From contig JAHCKU010000006.1 in NCBI GenBank assembly GCA_026125625.1, positions 1 to 23,870 of the forward strand: DNA of 23,870 nt, in the 5' to 3' direction. The notes under the pieces were generated by a model. It was not told the DNA's origin, searched no databases, and saw only the letters and a program-made list of their open reading frames with translations. Numbering within the stretch: the first letter of the stretch is position 1; each line of letters starts with the position of its first letter. The translations under genes and the position numbers were made by a program. Positions 7,618 to 14,488 of the stretch are shown piece after piece. Origin of the DNA: Burkholderiales bacterium (GTDB taxonomy: Bacteria > Pseudomonadota > Gammaproteobacteria > Burkholderiales > SHXO01).

Positions 7618-8277
7618 GTGAACACACCGACAACGGATTTCAGGCGCCAGACTTCCGACCGCCCCCATCCTGGCGCCGCACGCGTGGGCATCGGCGGCCC
7701 GGTCGGCTCCGGCAAGACCGCGCTGCTGGAGCAGCTCATCCCGCGCTTCATCGCACGCGGAACGCGCCTGGCGGTCATCACCAACGATCTGGTCACGCGT
7801 GAGGATGCCGAGCGCGTCAAGCGCAGCGGACTGATCGATCCCGAGCGCGTGCTGGCGGTGGAGACCGGCGCCTGTCCGCACACCGCGATCCGCGAGGATC
7901 CCACTCTGAACATGCAGGCCGCGGACGAGCTGGAGGCGAAATTCGGTCCGCTCGACCTGGTGCTGATCGAAAGCGGGGGCGACAATCTGGCGTCGACCTT
8001 CTCGCTCGACCTGGTGGACTACTGGCTGTTCGTGATCGACACCGCCGGCGGGGACGACATTCCGCGCAAGCGCGGGCTGGGCATCGTACAGTCGGACGTG
8101 CTGGTGATCAACAAGACCGATCTGGCGCCGTACGTGCGCGCGGACGTGCAGCGCATGCTGCGCGAGGGCACGCAGGTGCGCAACGGCCGCCCGATCCTGC
8201 TTACCAACTGCCACAGCGGCGAAGGCGTGGACGCAGTGGTCGAGCGCATCGCCGCCGATGTGCTGTTCGACCGTTGA
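7618..8277 (+). CDS. ureG: Urease accessory GTPase UreG
   Basis: SIMIBI-class GTPase that dimerises on nickel and GTP and passes Ni2+ to apo-urease through UreF and UreD. It has 219 residues: P-loop GPVGSGKT at 27-34, the nickel-binding Cys-Pro-His at 86-88 (ETGACPHTAIRED, where most family members have ETGGCPH), ESGGDN at 118-123 and the guanine-specificity motif NKTD at 165-168. It lacks the His-rich N-terminal extension found in some UreG proteins. The start is a GTG at 7618, 31 bases after the ureC stop, with no clear Shine-Dalgarno; the first about 20 residues are not conserved, so the start is uncertain. Confidence 0.95.
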   Translation: MNTPTTDFRRQTSDRPHPGAARVGIGGPVGSGKTALLEQLIPRFIARGTRLAVITNDLVTREDAERVKRSGLIDPERVLAVETGACPHTAIREDPTLNMQAADELEAKFGPLDLVLIESGGDNLASTFSLDLVDYWLFVIDTAGGDDIPRKRGLGIVQSDVLVINKTDLAPYVRADVQRMLREGTQVRNGRPILLTNCHSGEGVDAVVERIAADVLFDR

Positions 8278-8288
8278 GGGTGTGACGC

Positions 8289-9176
8289 ATGGCCGGTGAT
8301 CGCCTGCTGGCCGAAGACATGGCGCGTCTGGCGCCTGCGGCCCAGCCCGCTGCCGGCGCGCAGGTGGATCTGCGCTTCGCGACGCACGGCGATGGGCGCA
8401 CCTTCCTCGCCGCGCAGCAGGTGCGCTATCCGTTCCACCTGGGGCGCAGTCTGCACTTCCCGGGCGATCCCCCCGGCATGCCGACCTACTACGTGCAATG
8501 TTCCGCCGGCGGGCTGTTCGACGGCGATCGCGTGCACTGGCGCGTGCGTGCGGATGCGCACGCGCATATGCATCTGACAGGTTCCGCCTCGACCATCGTG
8601 CACGCGGCGCGCGACGGCTGCGCAGTGCAGGAGATCGACATCGAGGCTGGCGCGGACAGCTACCTCGAGTATCTGCCCGATCCGATGATCCTCCTGCCCG
8701 GGGCTCGGCTGGCCAGCACGGTGCGCGTGCGCGTCCATCCCGGCGCCAGTGTGCTGGTGTGGGACGCGGTGGTACCCCATGATCACACCGGCCAGGGAGC
8801 CACGTTCGACTGGATCGATGCCCGCATGCGCATCGAGGACCAGGACGGCAGGCTGCGCGCGCAAGACCGCTACCGTCTGCACGGCGGCCTGCAGGCGCAG
8901 CATCTGCCCGGCGTCACCGGACGTTTCACCTGCCAGGCCGGCTTTGCCGTGGTGACTGCGGCGCTGCCGTTGCCGCAGCTGCGGCAGACGCTGCGCATGG
9001 CGCTTGCGGAGCTGCCATCGGCATACGCGGCAGTCAGTGCATTGCCCGCCGCCGCCGGCCTGTGGCTGCGATTCCTGGCCGAGGACGCCCACGCATTGCG
9101 TGCAGCGCTGTACAGTGCGTGGTGTGCGGTGCGCACTGCCTTGATCGGAGTGCCGCCGTCCCCACGTCGCAAATAG
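8289..9176 (+). CDS. ureD: Urease accessory protein UreD (UreH)
   Basis: Binds apo-urease directly and provides the tunnel for nickel transfer from UreG/UreF. It has 295 residues and is beta-rich, with family features such as YYVQCSAGGLFDGDRV (usual form xxTAGGxxxGDxL), TGSASTIVHAARDG, YLEYLPDPMILLPGA and WDAVVPHDHTGQG. The start is ATG 8289, preceded by a GAGGG-like site, 11 bases after ureG. Here ureD lies last among the ure genes, whereas in many proteobacteria it is first. The segment TAGG is SAGG here, another mark of the divergent set. The AAA+ gene begins 55 bases downstream on the same strand. Confidence 0.9.
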   Translation: MAGDRLLAEDMARLAPAAQPAAGAQVDLRFATHGDGRTFLAAQQVRYPFHLGRSLHFPGDPPGMPTYYVQCSAGGLFDGDRVHWRVRADAHAHMHLTGSASTIVHAARDGCAVQEIDIEAGADSYLEYLPDPMILLPGARLASTVRVRVHPGASVLVWDAVVPHDHTGQGATFDWIDARMRIEDQDGRLRAQDRYRLHGGLQAQHLPGVTGRFTCQAGFAVVTAALPLPQLRQTLRMALAELPSAYAAVSALPAAAGLWLRFLAEDAHALRAALYSAWCAVRTALIGVPPSPRRK

Positions 9177-9231
9177 CCGTGCCGCACGGCAACGGCCCTC
9201 ATCAATCGAGCCCTGCAGCAGGACACATGCA

Positions 9232-10050
9232 ATGGACCGTCTTCCCAGCGAGAATCTGATCGCGCAGTACGTCATCGACGAAGAACCGTACTATCGCCCG
9301 ACCGGGCAGGAGGTCGCGCTGTACGAGGCGGCCTATGCGGTGCGCATGCCGATGATGCTCAAGGGGCCGACCGGCTGCGGCAAGACGCGTTTCGTCGAAT
9401 ACATGGCCTGGCGCCTGGGCAGGCCGCTCATCACCATCGCCTGCCACGAGGACATGACTGCCTCCGATCTGGTCGGCCGCCATCTGCTGGATGCGAGCGG
9501 CACGCATTGGCAGGATGGCCCGCTCACGCTGGCCGTGCGCCACGGCGCCATCTGCTACCTGGACGAGGTGGTCGAAGCGCGGCAGGACACTACCGTGGTG
9601 ATCCATCCGCTCACCGACGCACGGCGCGTGCTGCCGCTGGAGAAGAAGGGCGAGCTGGTGCACGCGCATCCCGATTTCCAGCTGGTGATCTCCTACAACC
9701 CCGGCTATCAAAACATCATGAAAGATCTCAAACAGTCGACCAAGCAGCGCTTCGGCGCGCTGGATTTCGGCTGGCCGGTGCGGGAGGTCGAGATCGAGAT
9801 CGTCGCCCACGAGTCCGGCGTCTCGCCGGCTATTGCGGCCACGCTGGTGAGCATCGGCGAGAAGTCGCGCAATCTGAAAGGGCATGGCCTGGAAGAGGGC
9901 ATGTCCACGCGCATGCTGATCTACGCCGGACAGCTCATTGCCGGCGGCGTCGAGCCTGAGGCAGCATGCAGCGTCGCGCTGGTACGCCCGATCACGGACG
10001 ACCCCGACATGCGCGATGCGCTCGATGCCGCCGTGAAGGCGTTCTTCTAG
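9232..10050 (+). CDS. MoxR-type AAA+ ATPase of the CbbQ/NirQ/NorQ family
   Basis: AAA+ ATPase of 272 residues. Walker A GPTGCGKT is at 45-52, Walker B ICYLDE ends at D111/E112, sensor-1 Asn156 lies in SYNPGYQN, and an arginine-finger candidate is R173 in TKQRF. The C-terminal third matches the CbbQ_C type (GMSTRMLIYAGQLIAGG). Relatives are ring-shaped activators that work with a VWA partner: CbbQ/CbbO remodels Rubisco, and NorQ/NorD is needed for nitric oxide reductase iron loading. No Rubisco or NO reductase genes are visible; the neighbours are urease genes. The VWA partner follows 31 bases downstream. A role in urease activation is inference from context. The family assignment is firm, the target is not. 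Confidence 0.92.
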   Translation: MDRLPSENLIAQYVIDEEPYYRPTGQEVALYEAAYAVRMPMMLKGPTGCGKTRFVEYMAWRLGRPLITIACHEDMTASDLVGRHLLDASGTHWQDGPLTLAVRHGAICYLDEVVEARQDTTVVIHPLTDARRVLPLEKKGELVHAHPDFQLVISYNPGYQNIMKDLKQSTKQRFGALDFGWPVREVEIEIVAHESGVSPAIAATLVSIGEKSRNLKGHGLEEGMSTRMLIYAGQLIAGGVEPEAACSVALVRPITDDPDMRDALDAAVKAFF

Positions 10051-10081
10051 CGCCAGCGCGCAACGCCCCGCTTCTTTCGTC

Positions 10082-12388
10082 GTGCAACCGCTTGCCGTTG
10101 CCCATGCCGAGATCTACGCGCAACTGCCGCCGACGGCGCGCGAGCTGATCGGCAGCGGCTGGGAGGATGCCACGCGCGGGCTCGTCCTCGAGGCCCAGCG
10201 GGCGCTGCTGCAGGGTGCGAAGCGGCTGCTGGAGGCGGGCTGCGGCGCCGGAGTGATGGTGGCCTACATGCGCAGCGTGCCGGGCCTGCTGCGCAGCCAT
10301 GGCGAGGAAGCGCTGGCTCCCATGCTGGGTGTGTCGCTGTCGCTGCTGGCCAGAGCCGGTGCCTTCACGCTCGACGTCTTCCTCGACAAGCTGCCGCAGG
10401 TCATGTGCCGGCTCGGCGCACGCGAGCAGCTGCATGCCTATCTGGAACTGGTGGAAGAGTTGAGCGAGACGGCACCGGAGGTGTTGCCGGACTTGTTCGA
10501 GCGCGCCGGCACCTTGCTCGACCAGCTCGCGCTCGACGAGCTGCGCCGCTGGGCCCTGCTCGGCGTGCAGGCGCATGCCGGCGACGATGGCGAGCGCCAG
10601 GCGTGGTTCCGTCTGGAAAGCCGTGATGCGCGTGCGATCCTGCGCACTGCCGCCGAAGGCGTGCTGTTCACCGGTGTGGAGCGGCGTCTGGGGTTCTATC
10701 TGCGTGCGTTGTGGGCACGCGAGGCGTCATGGCGGGTCGCTGCGCCGGCCGGCGAGGGCAGGAAAGGGCGCCGGGTGTCCATCGTCGACGGTGCGATTCG
10801 CATGCCGCAGACGTTCGAGGCCTTTCCCGGCCGCGACGGGCTTAGCGTGTATCGCGCCGCTGCGGCCCACGCAGCCGCCCATCTGCAGTACTCCACGCAG
10901 CGTTTCCCGCTGCGCAGTCTGCGCCCGATCCAGGTCGCCCTGGTATCGCTGATCGAGGATGCGCGCGTGGAGCAGCTGGCACTGCGCGAGATGCCCGGTC
11001 TGCGTGCGTTGTGGCAGCCGTTCCACGTGGCGCTGCCGAGCTTCACCGTGACCGCGGTTTCACTGATGCAACGGCTTGCTCGCGCCCTGATCGAGGCCGA
11101 CTACCGCGACGACAATCCGTTCGTGCGCAAGGGACGTGATCTGTTCCGGCAGGCACAGGACCGGCTGGCCGATCCACTGATCAGCAGGGAGATCGGCAAC
11201 GTGCTGGGCAACGATCTCGGCCAGATGCGCGTGCAGTTCAATTTCAAGACCTACGTCGTGGAACCGCTGTACCGCGACGACAACCTGTTCCTGTGGGACC
11301 TGGGCGACGCCGGCGCGCAGCAGAGCGAGGAGCAGGAAGCCATCGTGCAGTCGGTGAAGCTCGAGCAGCAGGAGGGCGGAGAGCAGTCCGATGCGCAGGT
11401 GGACGAAGAGCAGGGCGCGCCGGCCGAACCCGAGCGCGGACAGCTGGAGGCAGCCAGTGCCGATGAGACCGCGGCCATCGAGGCGGCGCTGCTGCAACCG
11501 TTCGTCTACGACGAGTGGGACTACCTGATCGGCATGGACCGGCCCGGCTGGTGCACGCTGATCGAGAAACCTGCGGTGCGCGGAGACCCGCAGCGCATCG
11601 ACGACATCCTGCTGCGCAACGACGATACCGTGCGCCGCCTCACCAGCATGATCAAGGCGGTGCAGATGCAGCGGCCGCAACGCCTGAAGAAGCAGCTCGA
11701 AGGCGATCGCCTGGACCTGGATGCGTGCATCGGCGCCACCATCGATCTGCGCGGCGGCCGCACGCCCGATCCGCGCGTGCATCAACGTCTGGGGCGCATC
11801 AACCGCGATCTGGCGGTGCTGATGCTGCTCGATCTGTCGCAGTCGACCAACGAATGGGTGCCAGCTGCGGGCACCAGTGTTTTAAACCTGGCGCGGGAAG
11901 CCACCGCACTGGTGGCGCATGCCATGGTGGATCTCGGCGATGCCTTCGCCATCCACGGCTTCGACTCGAACGGCCGACACGACGTGGAGTATTACCGCTT
12001 CAAGGATTTCGACCAGCCTTACGACGAGCATGCGCGCGCCCGCCTGGCGGGCATGAAGGGTCAGCTGTCCACGCGCATGGGCACCGCGCTGCGCCATGCC
12101 GGACACTTCCTGCGCATGCGGCGTGCCGCGCATCGGCTGATTCTGCTGCTCACCGACGGCGAGCCGCACGATATCGACGTGCACGACCGGCGCTACCTGA
12201 TCTTCGACGCCAAACGTGCAGTGGAGGATCAGCGCCGCTACGGTATCGCCACGTTCTGCCTGAGCCTGGATGCGGCTGCCGACGAGTACGTCACACGCAT
12301 TTTCGGCGCACGCAATTTCATGGTTCTGGACCAGCTGCGGCGTTTGCCGGAAAAGCTGCCGGCCCTGTATCTGCGGCTGACCAGTTGA
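10082..12388 (+). CDS. NorD/CbbO-type protein with C-terminal VWA domain
   Basis: A 768-residue partner of the preceding AAA+ ATPase. The N-terminal two-thirds is helical and includes TLLDQLALDELRRWALLGVQ, as in NorD/CbbO proteins. A Glu/Gln-rich, probably disordered stretch lies at about 410-465. The C-terminal third is a von Willebrand A domain with an intact MIDAS: D584-x-S586-x-S588 (LLDLSQST) and the later LTDGEPHD with D692. In CbbQO and NorQD the VWA protein binds the target and docks it to the AAA+ ring. The GTG at 10082 is the start consistent with the frame; it has no good Shine-Dalgarno, so a different start is possible. The two genes are probably co-transcribed with ureD. Confidence 0.9.
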   Translation: MQPLAVAHAEIYAQLPPTARELIGSGWEDATRGLVLEAQRALLQGAKRLLEAGCGAGVMVAYMRSVPGLLRSHGEEALAPMLGVSLSLLARAGAFTLDVFLDKLPQVMCRLGAREQLHAYLELVEELSETAPEVLPDLFERAGTLLDQLALDELRRWALLGVQAHAGDDGERQAWFRLESRDARAILRTAAEGVLFTGVERRLGFYLRALWAREASWRVAAPAGEGRKGRRVSIVDGAIRMPQTFEAFPGRDGLSVYRAAAAHAAAHLQYSTQRFPLRSLRPIQVALVSLIEDARVEQLALREMPGLRALWQPFHVALPSFTVTAVSLMQRLARALIEADYRDDNPFVRKGRDLFRQAQDRLADPLISREIGNVLGNDLGQMRVQFNFKTYVVEPLYRDDNLFLWDLGDAGAQQSEEQEAIVQSVKLEQQEGGEQSDAQVDEEQGAPAEPERGQLEAASADETAAIEAALLQPFVYDEWDYLIGMDRPGWCTLIEKPAVRGDPQRIDDILLRNDDTVRRLTSMIKAVQMQRPQRLKKQLEGDRLDLDACIGATIDLRGGRTPDPRVHQRLGRINRDLAVLMLLDLSQSTNEWVPAAGTSVLNLAREATALVAHAMVDLGDAFAIHGFDSNGRHDVEYYRFKDFDQPYDEHARARLAGMKGQLSTRMGTALRHAGHFLRMRRAAHRLILLLTDGEPHDIDVHDRRYLIFDAKRAVEDQRRYGIATFCLSLDAAADEYVTRIFGARNFMVLDQLRRLPEKLPALYLRLTS

Positions 12389-12406
12389 AGCTGCGTTGCT
12401 GTCCGT

Positions 12407-12440
12407 AAACGACGACAGATCCTGGTGGCGGTCGTCGTTT
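12407..12440. promoter_or_regulatory. Perfect 10-bp inverted repeat upstream of the CobD-like gene
   Basis: AAACGACGAC at 12407-12416 pairs with GTCGTCGTTT at 12431-12440 around a 14-base loop. It lies between the norD-like stop (12388) and the ATG at 12474. A TAGAAT hexamer, one base off the -10 consensus, starts at 12440. The repeat could be a terminator for the urease operon, without a long T-tract, or an operator overlapping a promoter for the next gene. No matching -35 box was found. Confidence 0.5.
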
Positions 12441-12473
12441 AGAATGGCCGGGCGCTCATCGCCAATCGCCACC

Positions 12474-13400
12474 ATGGCTTTCTTCACCATTCTGCTCGCC
12501 CTGTTGATCGAGAACGCACGTCCCCTGCCGTGGGCCGGAACGCTTCTCGACGCCTACCATCGCTATACCGATCGTCTGGCCCACGATCTCAACGCCGGCC
12601 AGCGCGTGCACGGTGTGATCGGCTGGTGCGCGGCGGTGGTGCCATGGGTGCTGCTGGTGCTGCTGGTGTTCTACGCGCTGCATCTCATGGGCGTGGTGCT
12701 GGGATGGGTGTGGACGCTGCTGGTGCTGTATGCGTGCCTGGGCTTCCGCGAGGCGGCACAGCCGCTGCGCGATATCTTCGATGCCATGCGTGCGGGAGAC
12801 ATCGAGCGCGCGCGTGCGCTGCTGGCCACGTGGCGCGGTGAGCAGGCCGGGGCATACGGCGAAACGGAGATCGCCAAGGCGGCGATCGAGACTGCGCTGG
12901 TGCGCGCGCATCGGCAGGTGTTCGGCGTGATCTTCTGGTTCATTCTCCTCCCCGGGCCCGCCGGTGCCTTGCTGTATCGTCTCTCCGAGGAAATGGAGCG
13001 GCGCTGGGGCAGGCGGCAGGACGAGGCGTTCGGGGCCTTCGGTGAGTTCTCGGCCAAGGCGTTTCGGGTGCTCGACTGGCTGCCGGTGCGATTGTCCGCG
13101 GTAGGCTTCGCCATCGCGGGCAACTTCGAGGATGCGATCTCCGCCTGGCGCACGCAGGCGCGTTCCTGGTTGAACCACTCGGAGGGAATCGTCCTGGCGA
13201 GCGGCGCCGGTGCGCTCGGCGTACGCCTGGGCGGTGCCTTGCCCGGGCTGGAGAGCATGGACTTCCGGCCGGAACTGGGCGAAGGCGAAGTGCCCGATTC
13301 GAACTATCTGCAGAACGCGCTCTCGCTGCTGTGGCGCACGCTCATCGTCTGGCTGGTGCTGCTTCTGCTGTTGACCTTGGCAAGCTGGGTCGGCACCTGA
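12474..13400 (+). CDS. CobD/CbiB-family inner-membrane protein
   Basis: A 308-residue multi-pass membrane protein related to CbiB/CobD and AmpE. It has an N-terminal hydrophobic segment (MAFFTILLALLIEN), further ones around residues 45-90 and 145-165, and a C-terminal one (LIVWLVLLLLLTLASWV). The motif LYRLSEEMERRWG and the preceding PGPAGALLYR are typical of the family. Start: ATG 12474 at the family N-terminus; the frame is open to 12396 but that leader is not protein-like. Betaproteobacteria commonly carry this paralogue beside rsgA and orn without other cobalamin genes. No cobalamin pathway gene is visible here, so adenosylcobinamide-phosphate synthase activity should not be assumed. It ends 16 bases from the convergent rsgA. 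Confidence 0.85.
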   Translation: MAFFTILLALLIENARPLPWAGTLLDAYHRYTDRLAHDLNAGQRVHGVIGWCAAVVPWVLLVLLVFYALHLMGVVLGWVWTLLVLYACLGFREAAQPLRDIFDAMRAGDIERARALLATWRGEQAGAYGETEIAKAAIETALVRAHRQVFGVIFWFILLPGPAGALLYRLSEEMERRWGRRQDEAFGAFGEFSAKAFRVLDWLPVRLSAVGFAIAGNFEDAISAWRTQARSWLNHSEGIVLASGAGALGVRLGGALPGLESMDFRPELGEGEVPDSNYLQNALSLLWRTLIVWLVLLLLLTLASWVGT

Positions 13401-13416
13401 TAGTTCTGTCGAGCAT

Positions 13417-14355
13417 TCAATATCGCGGACGACGCTGCGCTTCATGCGCGAGCTTGCGATACACCGCCAGGCGCTGCGTGCCGATCTTCCCGCACTCCGC
13501 GGCCGCCTGGATGGCGCAGCCGGGTTCCGACAGATGGCGGCAATCGTTGAAGCGACATTGCCCCAGCCATGGACGGAATTCCATGAATCCGTGCGGCAGT
13601 TCCTCCAAGGTCACGTGTTTCAATCCGAACTCCTGCATGCCGGGTGAATCGATCAGGGCAGATGTGTGATCAAGGCGGTACAGGCGTGCATGCGTGGTGG
13701 TATGCCTGCCCGAATCCAGTGCCGTCGAGACATCGCCCACGGCTGCACGTGCCTGCGGCACCAGGGCATTGACGATGGTCGACTTGCCCATGCCGGATTG
13801 GCCGACCAGCACGCTGATGCATCCGTCCAGCCGCGGGCGCAGCGGTGCGACGTCGTGCCTCGCCACCAGGGGTAGGACCTCGTAGCCGAGCGATGCATAG
13901 CGCTGCAGCCGCTGCATGGCGGCAGCGCTCGCGTCGAGATCGAACTTGTTGAGCACGATCAGCACGCGCAGGTGCTGGTGCTCCGCTGCCACCAGGCAGC
14001 GGTCGAGCAGCTCTTCGTAGAACGAAGGCACGGCCGCCACGACCATCACCATCTGATCGACGTTGGCAGCGATCAGCTTCTGCCGATACAGGTCGGACCG
14101 ATACAGCAAGGTGCGACGCGGGTCGGTCGCCTCGATCACGCCTTGCCCGGGCGCGGTGAGCAGGACGGCTACGCGATCTCCGCACGCCAGTCCGCTTCTC
14201 TTGCCGCGCGGGAAACAGGAGACGATCTGGCCGTCCTGCAGCTCTACCAGATATTGTCGGCCATGGGCAGCGACCACCTGACCGGTATGCAGGGAAGAAT
14301 GGGTTGCCAACGCGATGCTCGATGCTGGGAGGCACGTATTGTAGGACCGGCGCAC
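13417..14355 (-). CDS. rsgA: Ribosome small-subunit biogenesis GTPase RsgA
   Basis: Circularly permuted GTPase that checks late 30S ribosomal subunit maturation. It has 312 residues: an N-terminal OB-fold (about 25-75), then the GTPase motifs in permuted order, G4 NKFD at 136-139, G1 GQSGMGKS at 185-192 and G3 DSPG at 236-239, and a C-terminal zinc knuckle with C267, C272, H274 and C280. All expected residues are present. The start shown is a GTG at 14355; a TTG about 15 codons downstream, close to the OB-fold, is an alternative, and neither has a convincing Shine-Dalgarno. The gene sits 133 bases downstream of the DUF1631 gene on the same strand and converges with the CobD-like gene. Confidence 0.95.
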   Translation of the reverse strand: MRRSYNTCLPASSIALATHSSLHTGQVVAAHGRQYLVELQDGQIVSCFPRGKRSGLACGDRVAVLLTAPGQGVIEATDPRRTLLYRSDLYRQKLIAANVDQMVMVVAAVPSFYEELLDRCLVAAEHQHLRVLIVLNKFDLDASAAAMQRLQRYASLGYEVLPLVARHDVAPLRPRLDGCISVLVGQSGMGKSTIVNALVPQARAAVGDVSTALDSGRHTTTHARLYRLDHTSALIDSPGMQEFGLKHVTLEELPHGFMEFRPWLGQCRFNDCRHLSEPGCAIQAAAECGKIGTQRLAVYRKLAHEAQRRPRY

Positions 14356-14488
14356 CCTCGATCAAAATCACCGTTGCGCTTGATCGAGCTTGTCCGGGTG
14401 ACCTCCCGCCTGCGTCGATCTCGTGATGCAGGCGCCCTGCACGCAGCACTTCGGCACGCGCCGCCGCGGCGCGGTCGACACGGTTGGC

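Noticed and set aside
12474..13400. Cobalamin biosynthesis role for the CobD-like protein
   Set aside because: No other cobalamin gene is present, and this paralogue is common beside rsgA in Betaproteobacteria without the pathway.
14457..14473. GC-only hairpin CGCGCCG/CGGCGCG downstream of the DUF1631 stop
   Set aside because: A short stem in GC-rich DNA with no T-tract; too weak to call a terminator.
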